DNA from: Gammaproteobacteria bacterium
Lineage (GTDB): Bacteria > Pseudomonadota > Gammaproteobacteria > Ga0077536
Length of the DNA: 7,830 nucleotides
Assembly: GCA_003540955.1 (NCBI GenBank)
Contig: DPMX01000313.1
Coordinates: 1-7,830 of the forward strand
Direction: 5' to 3'
Shown here: positions 1-6,361 of the stretch, one piece after another
Position numbering within the stretch: position 1 is the first letter of the stretch
Layout of the letters: every line of letters starts with the position of its first letter
Made by a program: the position numbers and the translations under genes
Notes under the pieces: generated by a model
What the model saw: only the letters and a program-made list of their open reading frames with translations
Databases searched by the model: none
What the model was told of the DNA's origin: nothing

Positions 1-2
1 AG

Positions 3-1280
3 GTCGATTTTAGTTATACGATCCCTAAGCATCTAAAGAGCGGGGTCTACGCAGCGCGATTAAGGATCGGTGGTGAGGAATCACCAGAGACCGAAGACTA
101 CATACCGTTTTTTGTGCGACCACCACAAGGTAAGACCACAGCCGACATCGCGTTGATAATTCCGACCAACAGCTACATGGCTTACTCCAATGACAATCTG
201 GCTACGAACTCGGTCGTCGCACAGCTATTGGCCGGAAAGGTGCCATTGATGCAGGCTTCGGATTTGTATCTAAATGAGCATCGGGAGTATGGCTTGTCGA
301 CCTATTCCTGTCACTCTGACGGACACGGAGTGAGTATATCTTCGCGCTTGAGGCCGATCTTAAACATGCGGCCAAAATATCGACACTGGCTTTCGCCGTC
401 GTTATGGCAGCTCAATGCAGATCTTCATCTGACGGATTGGCTCGAAGAAAAAGGCTTCAACTTTGACGTGCACACCGATGAGGATCTCGATCGCGAAGGT
501 GTTGAGTTGCTAGATAAATACCGCGTGGTGCTGACTGGTTCGCACCCAGAATATTCTTCGGAAAAGATGATCGATGCCTATGAGGCGTATCAGCAACAAG
601 GTGGGCGCTGGCTATATCTCGGCGCTGATGGATTCTACTGGGCTAGCCAATATCACCCGGATAACAGCAATATCATCGAGGTTCGTAAAGGCGAGGCGGG
701 CACCCGCGCGTGGACAGCGAATCCGGGTGAATATAACAATGCCTTCGACGGGAAGTATGGCGGTATGTGGCGGGCACGGGGTAGGATCCCTAGCAAAACT
801 TGTGGGCTGACTTTTACGGCCTATGGGTTTGATGTGTCATCCTATTATCGACGCGAACCAGACTCCTTACTGCCAGAATGTAAATGGATGTTCAAAGGAA
901 TAAAGGAAGACGAAATCATCGGTGATTTTGGGCTTGTCGGTGGCGGTGCCGCCGGACTTGAGCTCGATCGTTATGATCTTGAGTTTGGTACTCCTCACCA
1001 GGCTTATTTACTAGCCCGTTCGGAGGGGCATACCGATCTCATGATGCAGGTGAACGAAGAGATCCACTTCATTGTTCGGGGCTACTACGGTGGCGGTGAT
1101 GAGAACCCGATGATCCGAGCAGATATGATCTACTACAAGACTCCGAATGACGGTGCTGTATTTGCCCCTGGCTCCCTCGCGTGGTGTGGTAGTTTGTCGC
1201 ACAATAACTACCAAAACAATGTTTCTAAACTAATGGAGAACGTGATCAAGGGATTTTTAAAGCAAGGAAGTTTGCCTTAA
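3..1280 (+). CDS. N,N-dimethylformamidase large-subunit family protein, C-terminal part (5' end outside window)
   Basis: The frame is open from base 3, so this is the last 425 codons of a longer gene; the GTG at 114 is internal. The family hydrolyses formamides (dimethylformamide to dimethylamine and formate) at a mononuclear iron held by two Tyr and one Glu. Counting from base 3, Tyr61 (in PTNSYMAYSN), Tyr101 (in LSTYSCHSDG) and Glu183 with His181 (in TGSHPEY) have spacings that match, within one residue, the Tyr399/Tyr440/Glu521 ligands I recall for the Paracoccus enzyme. The same offset puts the C-terminus near residue 763, about the full enzyme length. Other family-like stretches are RLRPILNMRPKYR, LHLTDWLEEKGF and GGRWLYLGADGFYW. 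The first ~38 visible residues look like the end of a preceding beta-rich domain. The family assignment is firm. The substrate is not, because many homologues are uncharacterised and could act on other amides. Confidence 0.88.
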   Translation, partial: VDFSYTIPKHLKSGVYAARLRIGGEESPETEDYIPFFVRPPQGKTTADIALIIPTNSYMAYSNDNLATNSVVAQLLAGKVPLMQASDLYLNEHREYGLSTYSCHSDGHGVSISSRLRPILNMRPKYRHWLSPSLWQLNADLHLTDWLEEKGFNFDVHTDEDLDREGVELLDKYRVVLTGSHPEYSSEKMIDAYEAYQQQGGRWLYLGADGFYWASQYHPDNSNIIEVRKGEAGTRAWTANPGEYNNAFDGKYGGMWRARGRIPSKTCGLTFTAYGFDVSSYYRREPDSLLPECKWMFKGIKEDEIIGDFGLVGGGAAGLELDRYDLEFGTPHQAYLLARSEGHTDLMMQVNEEIHFIVRGYYGGGDENPMIRADMIYYKTPNDGAVFAPGSLAWCGSLSHNNYQNNVSKLMENVIKGFLKQGSLP

Positions 1281-1303
1281 CTAATCGAAGATTCTGAGTG
1301 TGG

Positions 1304-1337
1304 GGTTAGTGTAAAAGTACTTGAGTGTTTACTAACC
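1304..1337 (+). other. Inverted repeat between the amidase gene and the next gene
   Basis: GGTTAGT (1304-1310) is the exact reverse complement of ACTAACC (1331-1337). After a two-base bulge, AAA (1313-1315) can pair with TTT (1328-1330). It sits in the 72-base gap, just ahead of the GGAG ribosome site of the small gene at 1353. There is no T-run after the right arm, so it is not a classic intrinsic terminator. It could be an operator, an mRNA-processing or stability hairpin that sets relative expression of the two genes, or chance. Confidence 0.35.
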
Positions 1338-1352
1338 GATCCTGGAGCCGAT

Positions 1353-1850
1353 ATGAGCCCTCGCGATAAATCCCGAAGTTCTCGTATGCCCGCCGCCGCC
1401 GCGGCACCGGGAAAACATCAGGTGCCGACCAGTGCGGAACCGATGTCGGAAATAGAGGGTCGATTGATCGCTGGATTAGATCTGGAGAAGTTAAGCGATC
1501 TCGCTGAAGTTCTGTTTGCGTTGAATAACTATCGGACTGGTCCAATCCCAGGTTTTTACGTTGCGATTGAGGTGACTCCAGGTAAAGAGTGGTGTGTGGG
1601 TCAACTCTGTGCAGATAGGGCGAAACCACTCAAGATTTTCGATCAGAAAGTCTATAAAAAACCAGAAAATGCCAAACGTGCGGCAGAGCGCTGTCGGGCG
1701 AGAGAGTTGGATGTGTTGAGTGTCGCGCGGACGACAAAAAAAGTTGATAAAAAAAAGGCGACTGATAAAACACTTAAAGAAAAACGCCGGAGAGTTGTAA
1801 AACCCTCGGCTAAGACAAAAAAAACGGAACCGAAGTCAAAAAGAGCTTAA
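1353..1850 (+). CDS. Small protein with lysine-rich C-terminal tail, candidate diverged dimethylformamidase small subunit
   Basis: 165 residues, ATG preceded by GGAG (1344-1347) at five bases. There are three parts: an Ala/Pro/Ser-rich N-terminus (about 1-30, with a run of Ala), a folded-looking core (about 32-125), and a very basic tail (about 126-165, mostly Lys/Arg/Thr). I do not recognise a named domain. The core has an order of features that loosely matches the ~130-residue alpha subunit of dimethylformamidase as I remember it: a helix ending NNYR, a Pro-Gly turn, FYVAIEV, a W-containing strand, then FDQKVYKKPENAKRAAERCRAREL. Its place directly behind the large-subunit gene supports that role, although in the characterised operon the small subunit comes first. 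The match is weak and from memory. The tail resembles nucleic-acid-binding or low-complexity tails and has no counterpart in the known subunit. The CDS itself is likely real; the function is tentative. Confidence 0.75.
   Translation: MSPRDKSRSSRMPAAAAAPGKHQVPTSAEPMSEIEGRLIAGLDLEKLSDLAEVLFALNNYRTGPIPGFYVAIEVTPGKEWCVGQLCADRAKPLKIFDQKVYKKPENAKRAAERCRARELDVLSVARTTKKVDKKKATDKTLKEKRRRVVKPSAKTKKTEPKSKRA
1736..1757 (+). other. Two slippery A-runs at the start of the lysine-rich tail
   Basis: Seven A at 1736-1742 are read as (ac)A AAA AAA. Eight A plus G at 1749-1757 are read as (aa)A AAA AAG, the same heptamer and phase as the dnaX frameshift site. A -1 slip at the first would meet TGA at 1745-1747. 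At the second it would meet TGA at 1763-1765. Either would remove most of the basic tail. No strong downstream stem-loop is visible, only GGCG 1757-1760 with CGCC 1785-1788. The runs may simply follow from Lys codons. Confidence 0.25.
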
Positions 1851-1869
1851 TCCGCTGGACAATTACGAC

Positions 1870-2853
1870 CTAGACACTAAAACATTCTCGCAATCCTTTT
1901 CCCTCAAGCCACTCGGCTACCTGCCGACGTTCGTTCGGGGTTAGGTTGCTGATGCGTCTAGCTACCATTCGCCGAGATCGCTCAGGGTACGGGCGGCAAA
2001 GATAACGAACGGGCTCACCGTAGGTATCGGCCACGAAGGTTTTTTCCCCGTTGGCCAAAGCTGTTTGATTCCCAAGAATAAATGGTTTGTATTCCGTGCG
2101 GGCGAGTTTGAGGATATGGTCGGCGAATGGCGTACTGTTAGGAAAGTCTGCCCATTCTCCATCGCATTCGGAGTATGTGGGCGAATGCCCATTCCATTCC
2201 AATACGTGCGAGAACTCACTAAGGTTAGGTAAAGGATCGCGATTAGTGTGCCCTCGAAGTCCGCCGATTAATGCGGCGTCAACAGCGCATGGGCGGCTAC
2301 CTAGACTATATGCGGTGTCGCTTAGCTGGTTGTTGAGAGTGCTTAGCATGTCTATATACTCGCGCTCAGCAGCGGCTTGCTGTGTTGGATTTTCCGTACC
2401 AGTTGCGCGACACGCGCGTAGCCCCCATTGTGCTAGCGTGGTTTTTCGAGCTTCTCGAATCGACACTTCCCGATCGAGTATTTCGCTAATTACGACGCGA
2501 GTATTCATGTCGTGATGCCATCGGTAGTGCACCATCACTCTAGCCACCCATTCGTCTAATACTTCTTCAACGATATGCACCAACACACCAAGCGGTCCTG
2601 TCGGGAACAACCGCCGCTGAATAAAGCGTGAATCGAGTAGCATAAGTACCGGCGTCGTGTCGGCTAACATCCAGTTTTCCGGTGTTTTTAGAACTGGGAT
2701 TTGGCGTGTTCCAGCTCGTTTTTCGATTATCTCCCGATTGTCGTCACGCTTTTTTTCTATGGAGTAAGGCGCGTTGTAAAACTGCATCGCGGCCTCAAGT
2801 TTGCGAGTGAACAGACTTCTGGGACTACCAAATATCGTGTAGTGGGGGTCCAT
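1870..2853 (-). CDS. Glutathione S-transferase family protein with C-terminal extension
   Basis: The ATG at 2853 gives 327 residues. A TTG at 2880 preceded by GGCGG is an alternative that adds nine. The N-terminal thioredoxin-fold GST domain runs from about 4 to 80: YTIFGSPRSLFTRKLEAAM carries the N-terminal active-site region, QIPVL the cis-proline, and ADTTPVLMLLD the usual E/D-S/T glutathione gamma-Glu contact and helix. The GST C-terminal helical domain holds YSLGSRPCAVDAALIGGL, with the N-capping Asp. About 100 residues follow, including YKPFILGNQTAL and GEKTF. This extension resembles one seen in an unnamed GST subfamily, so the protein is longer than the usual 200-230. It could conjugate, isomerise or cleave a glutathione adduct; no substrate can be assigned. 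It starts 41 bases after the oxygenase stop on the same strand, probably co-transcribed. No clear ribosome site precedes the ATG. Confidence 0.82.
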   Translation of the reverse strand: MDPHYTIFGSPRSLFTRKLEAAMQFYNAPYSIEKKRDDNREIIEKRAGTRQIPVLKTPENWMLADTTPVLMLLDSRFIQRRLFPTGPLGVLVHIVEEVLDEWVARVMVHYRWHHDMNTRVVISEILDREVSIREARKTTLAQWGLRACRATGTENPTQQAAAEREYIDMLSTLNNQLSDTAYSLGSRPCAVDAALIGGLRGHTNRDPLPNLSEFSHVLEWNGHSPTYSECDGEWADFPNSTPFADHILKLARTEYKPFILGNQTALANGEKTFVADTYGEPVRYLCRPYPERSRRMVARRISNLTPNERRQVAEWLEGKGLRECFSV

Positions 2854-2894
2854 AGCTTCAGGGTGAGTGCGATGTAGCAATCGTTACCGCCAAT

Positions 2895-3767
2895 TTACGA
2901 GCCGCCCCAACCTATTTCGCGCTTGATGTACCGGTCAAGGTGTGGTGAGCGATAACCGTCGTCGCGCCACAAAATAGGGAAAAACGATTCATCCATTTCT
3001 TCATCTCCAAATCGCTTATAGCGGCTGTAGATCGGCCCGATGTTGCGCGGGTGATAACGGGTTTCTGAGCCCATGCAATGGGCGACGATAGAGCGTCGGG
3101 GGATCGATCTATTGTTTATCCCAGATCCGTGCCAAATCCATCCATGGTGGAATGCGCCGCCGCCGGCGGGAACGACGAGTTCGACCTGCTCCGGTTGGGT
3201 TATACCAGCGCGTCTCGCTGCATCATGCATCTCTCTCAATGGTTCCCGGGGTGCGTGAAAATTTTCAGCTACTGCGCTTTCACCCCATTTATGTGAGCCC
3301 CGGATATATGTGACTGAACCGCCATTGGTTTCGGTATCATCAAGCGCGATCCAGCAACTCACCATGTCAGTCGGAATTACCCAGTGTTCGTATGCCGAGT
3401 CCTGGTGGAATCCAACTGCGGATCCGCCAGGCGGCTTCCAAAATAGGTTGTCTTGATTGATTCGAGCCCCCGCCCAACCACCTAGAGTAGCGCAAGCCCT
3501 GCCGACCTCGCTGTGCAGAACCACTTGCGCAACGTAGCGGTCGCTTTTCCATCCGTTACAGATCTGGCGTGTCGTGTCGGGGCTATCGCGATCTTGGTGC
3601 CAATTCACTTCATCTGGTTCTAGCCCAGTTTCGAAAACGCCTGCGAAGAGAAAATCGTAGCGCTCGCGCAGCAGCGTCACGGTGTCTTTATCGATGATAC
3701 GTTCAAATGCGACAAAACCATCAGCATGGAAGTTTGTGATTGCTTGCGGTGACAGGTTAAGTAACAT
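2895..3767 (-). CDS. Phytanoyl-CoA dioxygenase (PhyH) family Fe(II)/2-oxoglutarate oxygenase
   Basis: 290 residues, normal for PhyH-type oxygenases. The family couples decarboxylation of 2-oxoglutarate to hydroxylation of a substrate on a cupin-like beta-helix. The iron triad is visible: His121 and Asp123 in GFHQDSAY (HxD), and His213 in WIWHGSGINN. Arg224/Arg225 (RRSIVAH) would bind the 2-oxoglutarate carboxylate. NGGSVTYIRGSHKWG is the typical core strand after the metal motif, and the N-terminal FHADGFVAFERII is the usual opening. All catalytic residues are present, so it should be active. The family acts on acyl-CoAs, amino acids, alkaloids and small amines, so the substrate stays open; N-dealkylation or hydroxylation of an amide-derived compound would fit the neighbours (inference). 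It is the first gene of a two-gene minus-strand unit with the GST and is divergent from the GFA gene. The ribosome site is weak (AGG close to the ATG). Confidence 0.88.
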   Translation of the reverse strand: MLLNLSPQAITNFHADGFVAFERIIDKDTVTLLRERYDFLFAGVFETGLEPDEVNWHQDRDSPDTTRQICNGWKSDRYVAQVVLHSEVGRACATLGGWAGARINQDNLFWKPPGGSAVGFHQDSAYEHWVIPTDMVSCWIALDDTETNGGSVTYIRGSHKWGESAVAENFHAPREPLREMHDAARRAGITQPEQVELVVPAGGGAFHHGWIWHGSGINNRSIPRRSIVAHCMGSETRYHPRNIGPIYSRYKRFGDEEMDESFFPILWRDDGYRSPHLDRYIKREIGWGGS

Positions 3768-3778
3768 TGACCTATAGT
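3749..3778 (+). promoter_or_regulatory. Possible sigma-70-type promoter for the GFA gene
   Basis: GTGACA (3749-3754, five of six to TTGACA) and TATAGT (3773-3778, five of six to TATAAT) are separated by 18 bases. Transcription would start around 3785, about 30 bases before the ATG at 3816. The -35 box lies inside the first codons of the divergent oxygenase gene, so the two transcription units would share control DNA. This rests only on matching the consensus by eye. Confidence 0.4.
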
Positions 3779-3815
3779 AACGAACGACGCGACGAGCGCC
3801 AATTGGGTGAAGAAT

Positions 3816-4238
3816 ATGGCAGAGTTAGATCTCCGGCCAATCGAATTCAAGGGTAGTTGCTTGTGTGGTGGGGTATGCTTTACTGGCCAAGGACTTCGCG
3901 ACATAGTGTATTGTCACTGTCGCCAATGTCGTTTCGGCCATGGCGCTATCGCTGCATACTCTGCTACCGAATTTTCCAAGCTGACATTGACGAAACAGGA
4001 CACCCTACGGTGGTATAGCGCGTCGCCGGTTGCTCGTCGGGGCTTTTGTATAAAATGTGGTGGTAATCTATTTTGGGAGTCAGTAGCAGCCACAACGGTA
4101 AGTATTGCGGCTGGGGCACTTGATCAGACGGTGGGTTTGCAGGGTGCTGGGCATATCTACGTAAAAGATAAGGCGCCTTATTATGAGATCAGCGACCACT
4201 TGCCACAATTCCCGGGCAATATGTATGTCCAAGAGTGA
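3816..4238 (+). CDS. GFA family (glutathione-dependent formaldehyde-activating enzyme-like) zinc protein
   Basis: 140 residues from the ATG at 3816, which has GGGTGA (3805-3810) at five bases. An in-frame GTG at 3807 would add three residues but overlaps that site. The zinc-cysteine pattern of the GFA/CENP-V fold is complete: GSCLCGGVCF (Cys15, 17, 21), YCHCRQC (Cys33, 35, 38) and FCIKCGG (Cys78, 81). The hydrophobic C-terminal half includes SIAAGALDQT and HIYVKDKAPYYEI, both typical of the family. The founding member was described as speeding formation of S-hydroxymethylglutathione from formaldehyde, but most homologues are uncharacterised and may bind other thiol adducts. Next to a GST, an oxygenase and an amidase it suggests glutathione-linked one-carbon or carbonyl handling (inference). 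Its last codons overlap the start of the next gene. Confidence 0.87.
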   Translation: MAELDLRPIEFKGSCLCGGVCFTGQGLRDIVYCHCRQCRFGHGAIAAYSATEFSKLTLTKQDTLRWYSASPVARRGFCIKCGGNLFWESVAATTVSIAAGALDQTVGLQGAGHIYVKDKAPYYEISDHLPQFPGNMYVQE

Positions 4239-4806
4239 TAGTGGGCCGATCAAGAGTGACCACTGGTCTGATATTGGCCATAGTTTTGTCGGATGGCAGT
4301 GTCGTCTACGCCAACATGTTGTGCGTCGCGGCGATGGTCGCCCGAGCGCCGGTATGTGTCCGCACGTTGAGTTACCAGGCGGTCAACGACTCGGAACTAT
4401 CGTGACGGTACTTGTTAAAGCTGATCCGTCGCACGTTATCTCGCAATTTAAGCAAATTGTGAAGCGTATGGCCGAGCCCCTTGAGCGTTACGAAGCTGCA
4501 ATTGGGATGTTACAAACGGTCTATTATCAGTATCCGCGGGAATTTTCGGATTCGCTGACGGCCTTGTTTAATAGCGAGGCGCCGACGGCAAGGGCAATTT
4601 TGGGTGTCGGCCGATGCATACTGGATTACCGGCAGGCAAATCAACGCTATACCATTCCGTGCGTTGTGCAATCGCTCCCCATAGAGGACGCATATTATCA
4701 GGCCACGTATTGGCATAACTTGATGTTTAATTCCAAATTGAGCGCGCCGGTATCCGTATTAAAATTCGTTCCAGAGTGGTCTGTTGCACTCGCTGACACG
4801 AGTTGA
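4225..4806 (+). CDS. Conserved-looking protein of unrecognised family, overlapping the GFA gene
   Basis: 193 residues from the ATG at 4225, which overlaps the last 14 bases of the GFA gene in another frame; this suggests translational coupling. An upstream ATG at 4183 would overlap by 56 bases and looks less likely. I cannot name the family. It is soluble and mostly helical in appearance, without signal peptide or membrane segment. Stretches that look constrained are IGHSFVGWQCRLRQ, RRGDGRPSAGM, RYEAAIGMLQTVYYQYP, EFSDSLTALF, and near the end YYQATYWHNLMFN followed by VLKFVPEW. The many aromatic, Cys and His residues (His33 of the longer frame in IGHSF, and the His in YWHN) could form a ligand site, but no known metal motif is present. 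The coupling implies it is made with the GFA protein and acts in the same process. Confidence 0.8.
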   Translation: MSKSDSGPIKSDHWSDIGHSFVGWQCRLRQHVVRRGDGRPSAGMCPHVELPGGQRLGTIVTVLVKADPSHVISQFKQIVKRMAEPLERYEAAIGMLQTVYYQYPREFSDSLTALFNSEAPTARAILGVGRCILDYRQANQRYTIPCVVQSLPIEDAYYQATYWHNLMFNSKLSAPVSVLKFVPEWSVALADTS

Positions 4807-4953
4807 TCTGAGATAACTAAAAACAAACATCTCTCTTGTATTTTATGACGTTGCTTACTTGACAGTTCTGCTCTGAGAACGGCACTCTCCAATAGAGAGC
4901 AAAATAATAACGATAAGTGAGCGATGAGCCTTTGACGGGTAGAGGGAATTGAG
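4807..4953 (+). promoter_or_regulatory. Leader region of the amt transcription unit
   Basis: This 147-base gap is AT-rich in parts. It holds a perfect TTGACA at 4859-4864, but no good -10 box at 15-19 bases. AATAAT at 4903-4908 lies too far away to pair with it. A small hairpin, CTCTC (4885-4889) with GAGAG (4895-4899) and a five-base loop, lies between them. AGAGGG (4941-4946) is the ribosome site of amt. No convincing sigma-54 (GG-N10-GC) site is seen, although amt genes are often under nitrogen control. A promoter is expected here but not pinned down. Confidence 0.35.
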
Positions 4954-6342
4954 ATGGAAGACCAACTTATAGCGCTTACGGTTATTTTTACCGAGGTCTA
5001 CTATTGGATCACGGTCGTGCTGATGTTCCTAATCCACGTTGGTTTTTGTATGTATGAAGTAGGGGCATCTCGCAGGAAGCACATGTTGCATACGTTAATG
5101 AAGAATACAATGTTGATCCCCTTAATAACGGTCACGTTCTACTATTTTGGTTGGTGGGTATATTGGGCATTTCAAAACGGCCCGGGAATAATTCCGGGTG
5201 GACTGAAGGACGCGCCTTGGGCGACTCCATGGAGTGAGTTGATGGCGCCGCACAAGGGCGGCACGCCTGTACAAGGAAATTTAACTTCCTTCGACACCGC
5301 AAGCTGGGCAAATATCAATGGTGTTTTTTGGGCTGCCTTCCTCTTATTCTCATGGACTGCAGGGTCTATAGTCTCGGGCGCTGTGATCGAGCGTATACGA
5401 TCCAGTGCATTTTGGTTCCTCGCGATCCTAGTTGGGTCCTTCTGTTGGATACTCGCCGCCGCCTGGGGTTGGTCTGAGAATGGTTGGATGGTGCAAAAGC
5501 TGGGCTATCACGACGCGTACGCATCAGGCGTTATTCATGCGATTGCCGGCGGTTTTGCACTAGGTGTGCTTTTTCAGCTCGGTGCGCGTATTGGCAAGTT
5601 TGCGCCTGATGGTACACCCCGATCCATTCGGCCACACAATCCGTGGTTGGTTACGGTTGGTTTATTTTTGATCTACACGGGGTTCTGGGGATTCTATGCA
5701 GCGTGCAATATACCGCTCGTTAATGTTGGTGAAGCGGGTCAACCTCTTTTTTCGACGACGACCATCTATGTGACTCCAACGTCGACTTCAGCGATCACCT
5801 TTAATTTCCTTATGTCCCTGTCCGGTGGACTCATGGTCGGCTATCTTCTTTCTAAAGGAGATCCGTTTTGGACCTATTCGCTCGGGCTCGCGGGAGTGAT
5901 CGGTGCGTCAGCCGGGAACGATCTTTACCATCCGATCCAATCCATGCTGATTGGTGGTGGAGCCGCGGTAGTTGCCTACAAAATGCACCACTGGGTCGAA
6001 CGGCGGTTTCTAATAGATGATGCGGTAGGCGCGGTAGCTATTCATGGTTACGCGGGATTCTACGGGGTCGTGGTTGCAGGGTTTGTGTTATGGGGCTATC
6101 CCTCTTCGATGCATGCCGACTATGCGACCATAACCCCTTGGGGACAGTTTCTAGGGGCCTTAATCATGTTTATGATTCTTGGATTTGCTCCGGGGTACGT
6201 CGCGGCCGGGGCCTTGCGACATATGGGGCGTTTGCGGGTTCCTGACGAGGTCGAACTTGCCGGCCTTGATATCGTTGAAAATAATAAGGTTGCGCAAGAT
6301 AACGCCGCTGTGGCAACAGCAGAACGCGAAGCGGTAAAATAG
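4954..6342 (+). CDS. amt: Ammonium transporter, Amt/MEP/Rh family (divergent)
   Basis: 462 residues, about 11 membrane segments, no cleavable signal; start ATG with AGAGGG at seven bases. Amt proteins are trimeric channels that deprotonate ammonium and pass ammonia plus a proton past a twin-histidine pair. Both histidines are here: His195 (GVIHAIAGG) and His364 (AVAIHGYAGFYG), each with its partner Asp eight residues earlier (Asp187, Asp356). Phe132 (LLFSW) and Phe247 (GFWGFYAAC) fit the two gate phenylalanines, and SGAVIERIR is typical. The C-terminal LRVPDEVELAGLDI matches the GlnK-responsive tail and is followed by about 20 extra residues. Odd points: the segment DAYASGVIH replaces the usual D-F-A-G-G-x-V-V-H, and Cys251 replaces the common Ser at the outer site. 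Ammonium transport is most likely. Methylated ammonium or a sensing role is possible given the amidase nearby (inference). Confidence 0.9.
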   Translation: MEDQLIALTVIFTEVYYWITVVLMFLIHVGFCMYEVGASRRKHMLHTLMKNTMLIPLITVTFYYFGWWVYWAFQNGPGIIPGGLKDAPWATPWSELMAPHKGGTPVQGNLTSFDTASWANINGVFWAAFLLFSWTAGSIVSGAVIERIRSSAFWFLAILVGSFCWILAAAWGWSENGWMVQKLGYHDAYASGVIHAIAGGFALGVLFQLGARIGKFAPDGTPRSIRPHNPWLVTVGLFLIYTGFWGFYAACNIPLVNVGEAGQPLFSTTTIYVTPTSTSAITFNFLMSLSGGLMVGYLLSKGDPFWTYSLGLAGVIGASAGNDLYHPIQSMLIGGGAAVVAYKMHHWVERRFLIDDAVGAVAIHGYAGFYGVVVAGFVLWGYPSSMHADYATITPWGQFLGALIMFMILGFAPGYVAAGALRHMGRLRVPDEVELAGLDIVENNKVAQDNAAVATAEREAVK

Positions 6343-6361
6343 TACTGTTAGGAGTTGCGTA

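Noticed and set aside
1306..1629. 107-codon minus-strand frame over the start of the lysine-tailed protein gene
   Set aside because: No ribosome site or recognisable motif. The + strand frame has a good ribosome site and a globular core.
1851..1869. Bidirectional terminator between the two convergent genes
   Set aside because: The 19-base gap has no inverted repeat or T-run that I can see.
2087..2515. 142-codon open frame on the + strand opposite the GST gene
   Set aside because: It lies wholly inside the GST gene on the other strand, its product is rich in Ser/Arg/Cys without motifs, and the GST reading is clearly correct.
3155..3172. GC-rich palindrome CCGCCGGCGG
   Set aside because: It lies inside the oxygenase gene and encodes the conserved Pro-Ala-Gly-Gly-Gly turn, so codon choice explains it.
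4878..4900. Sigma-54 site around CGGCAC ahead of amt
   Set aside because: The expected GC pair ten bases after the GG is missing, so the core of a sigma-54 site is not met.
4859..4908. TTGACA and AATAAT as a promoter for amt
   Set aside because: The boxes are 38 bases apart, more than twice the workable spacing, and no other -10 box fits the TTGACA.
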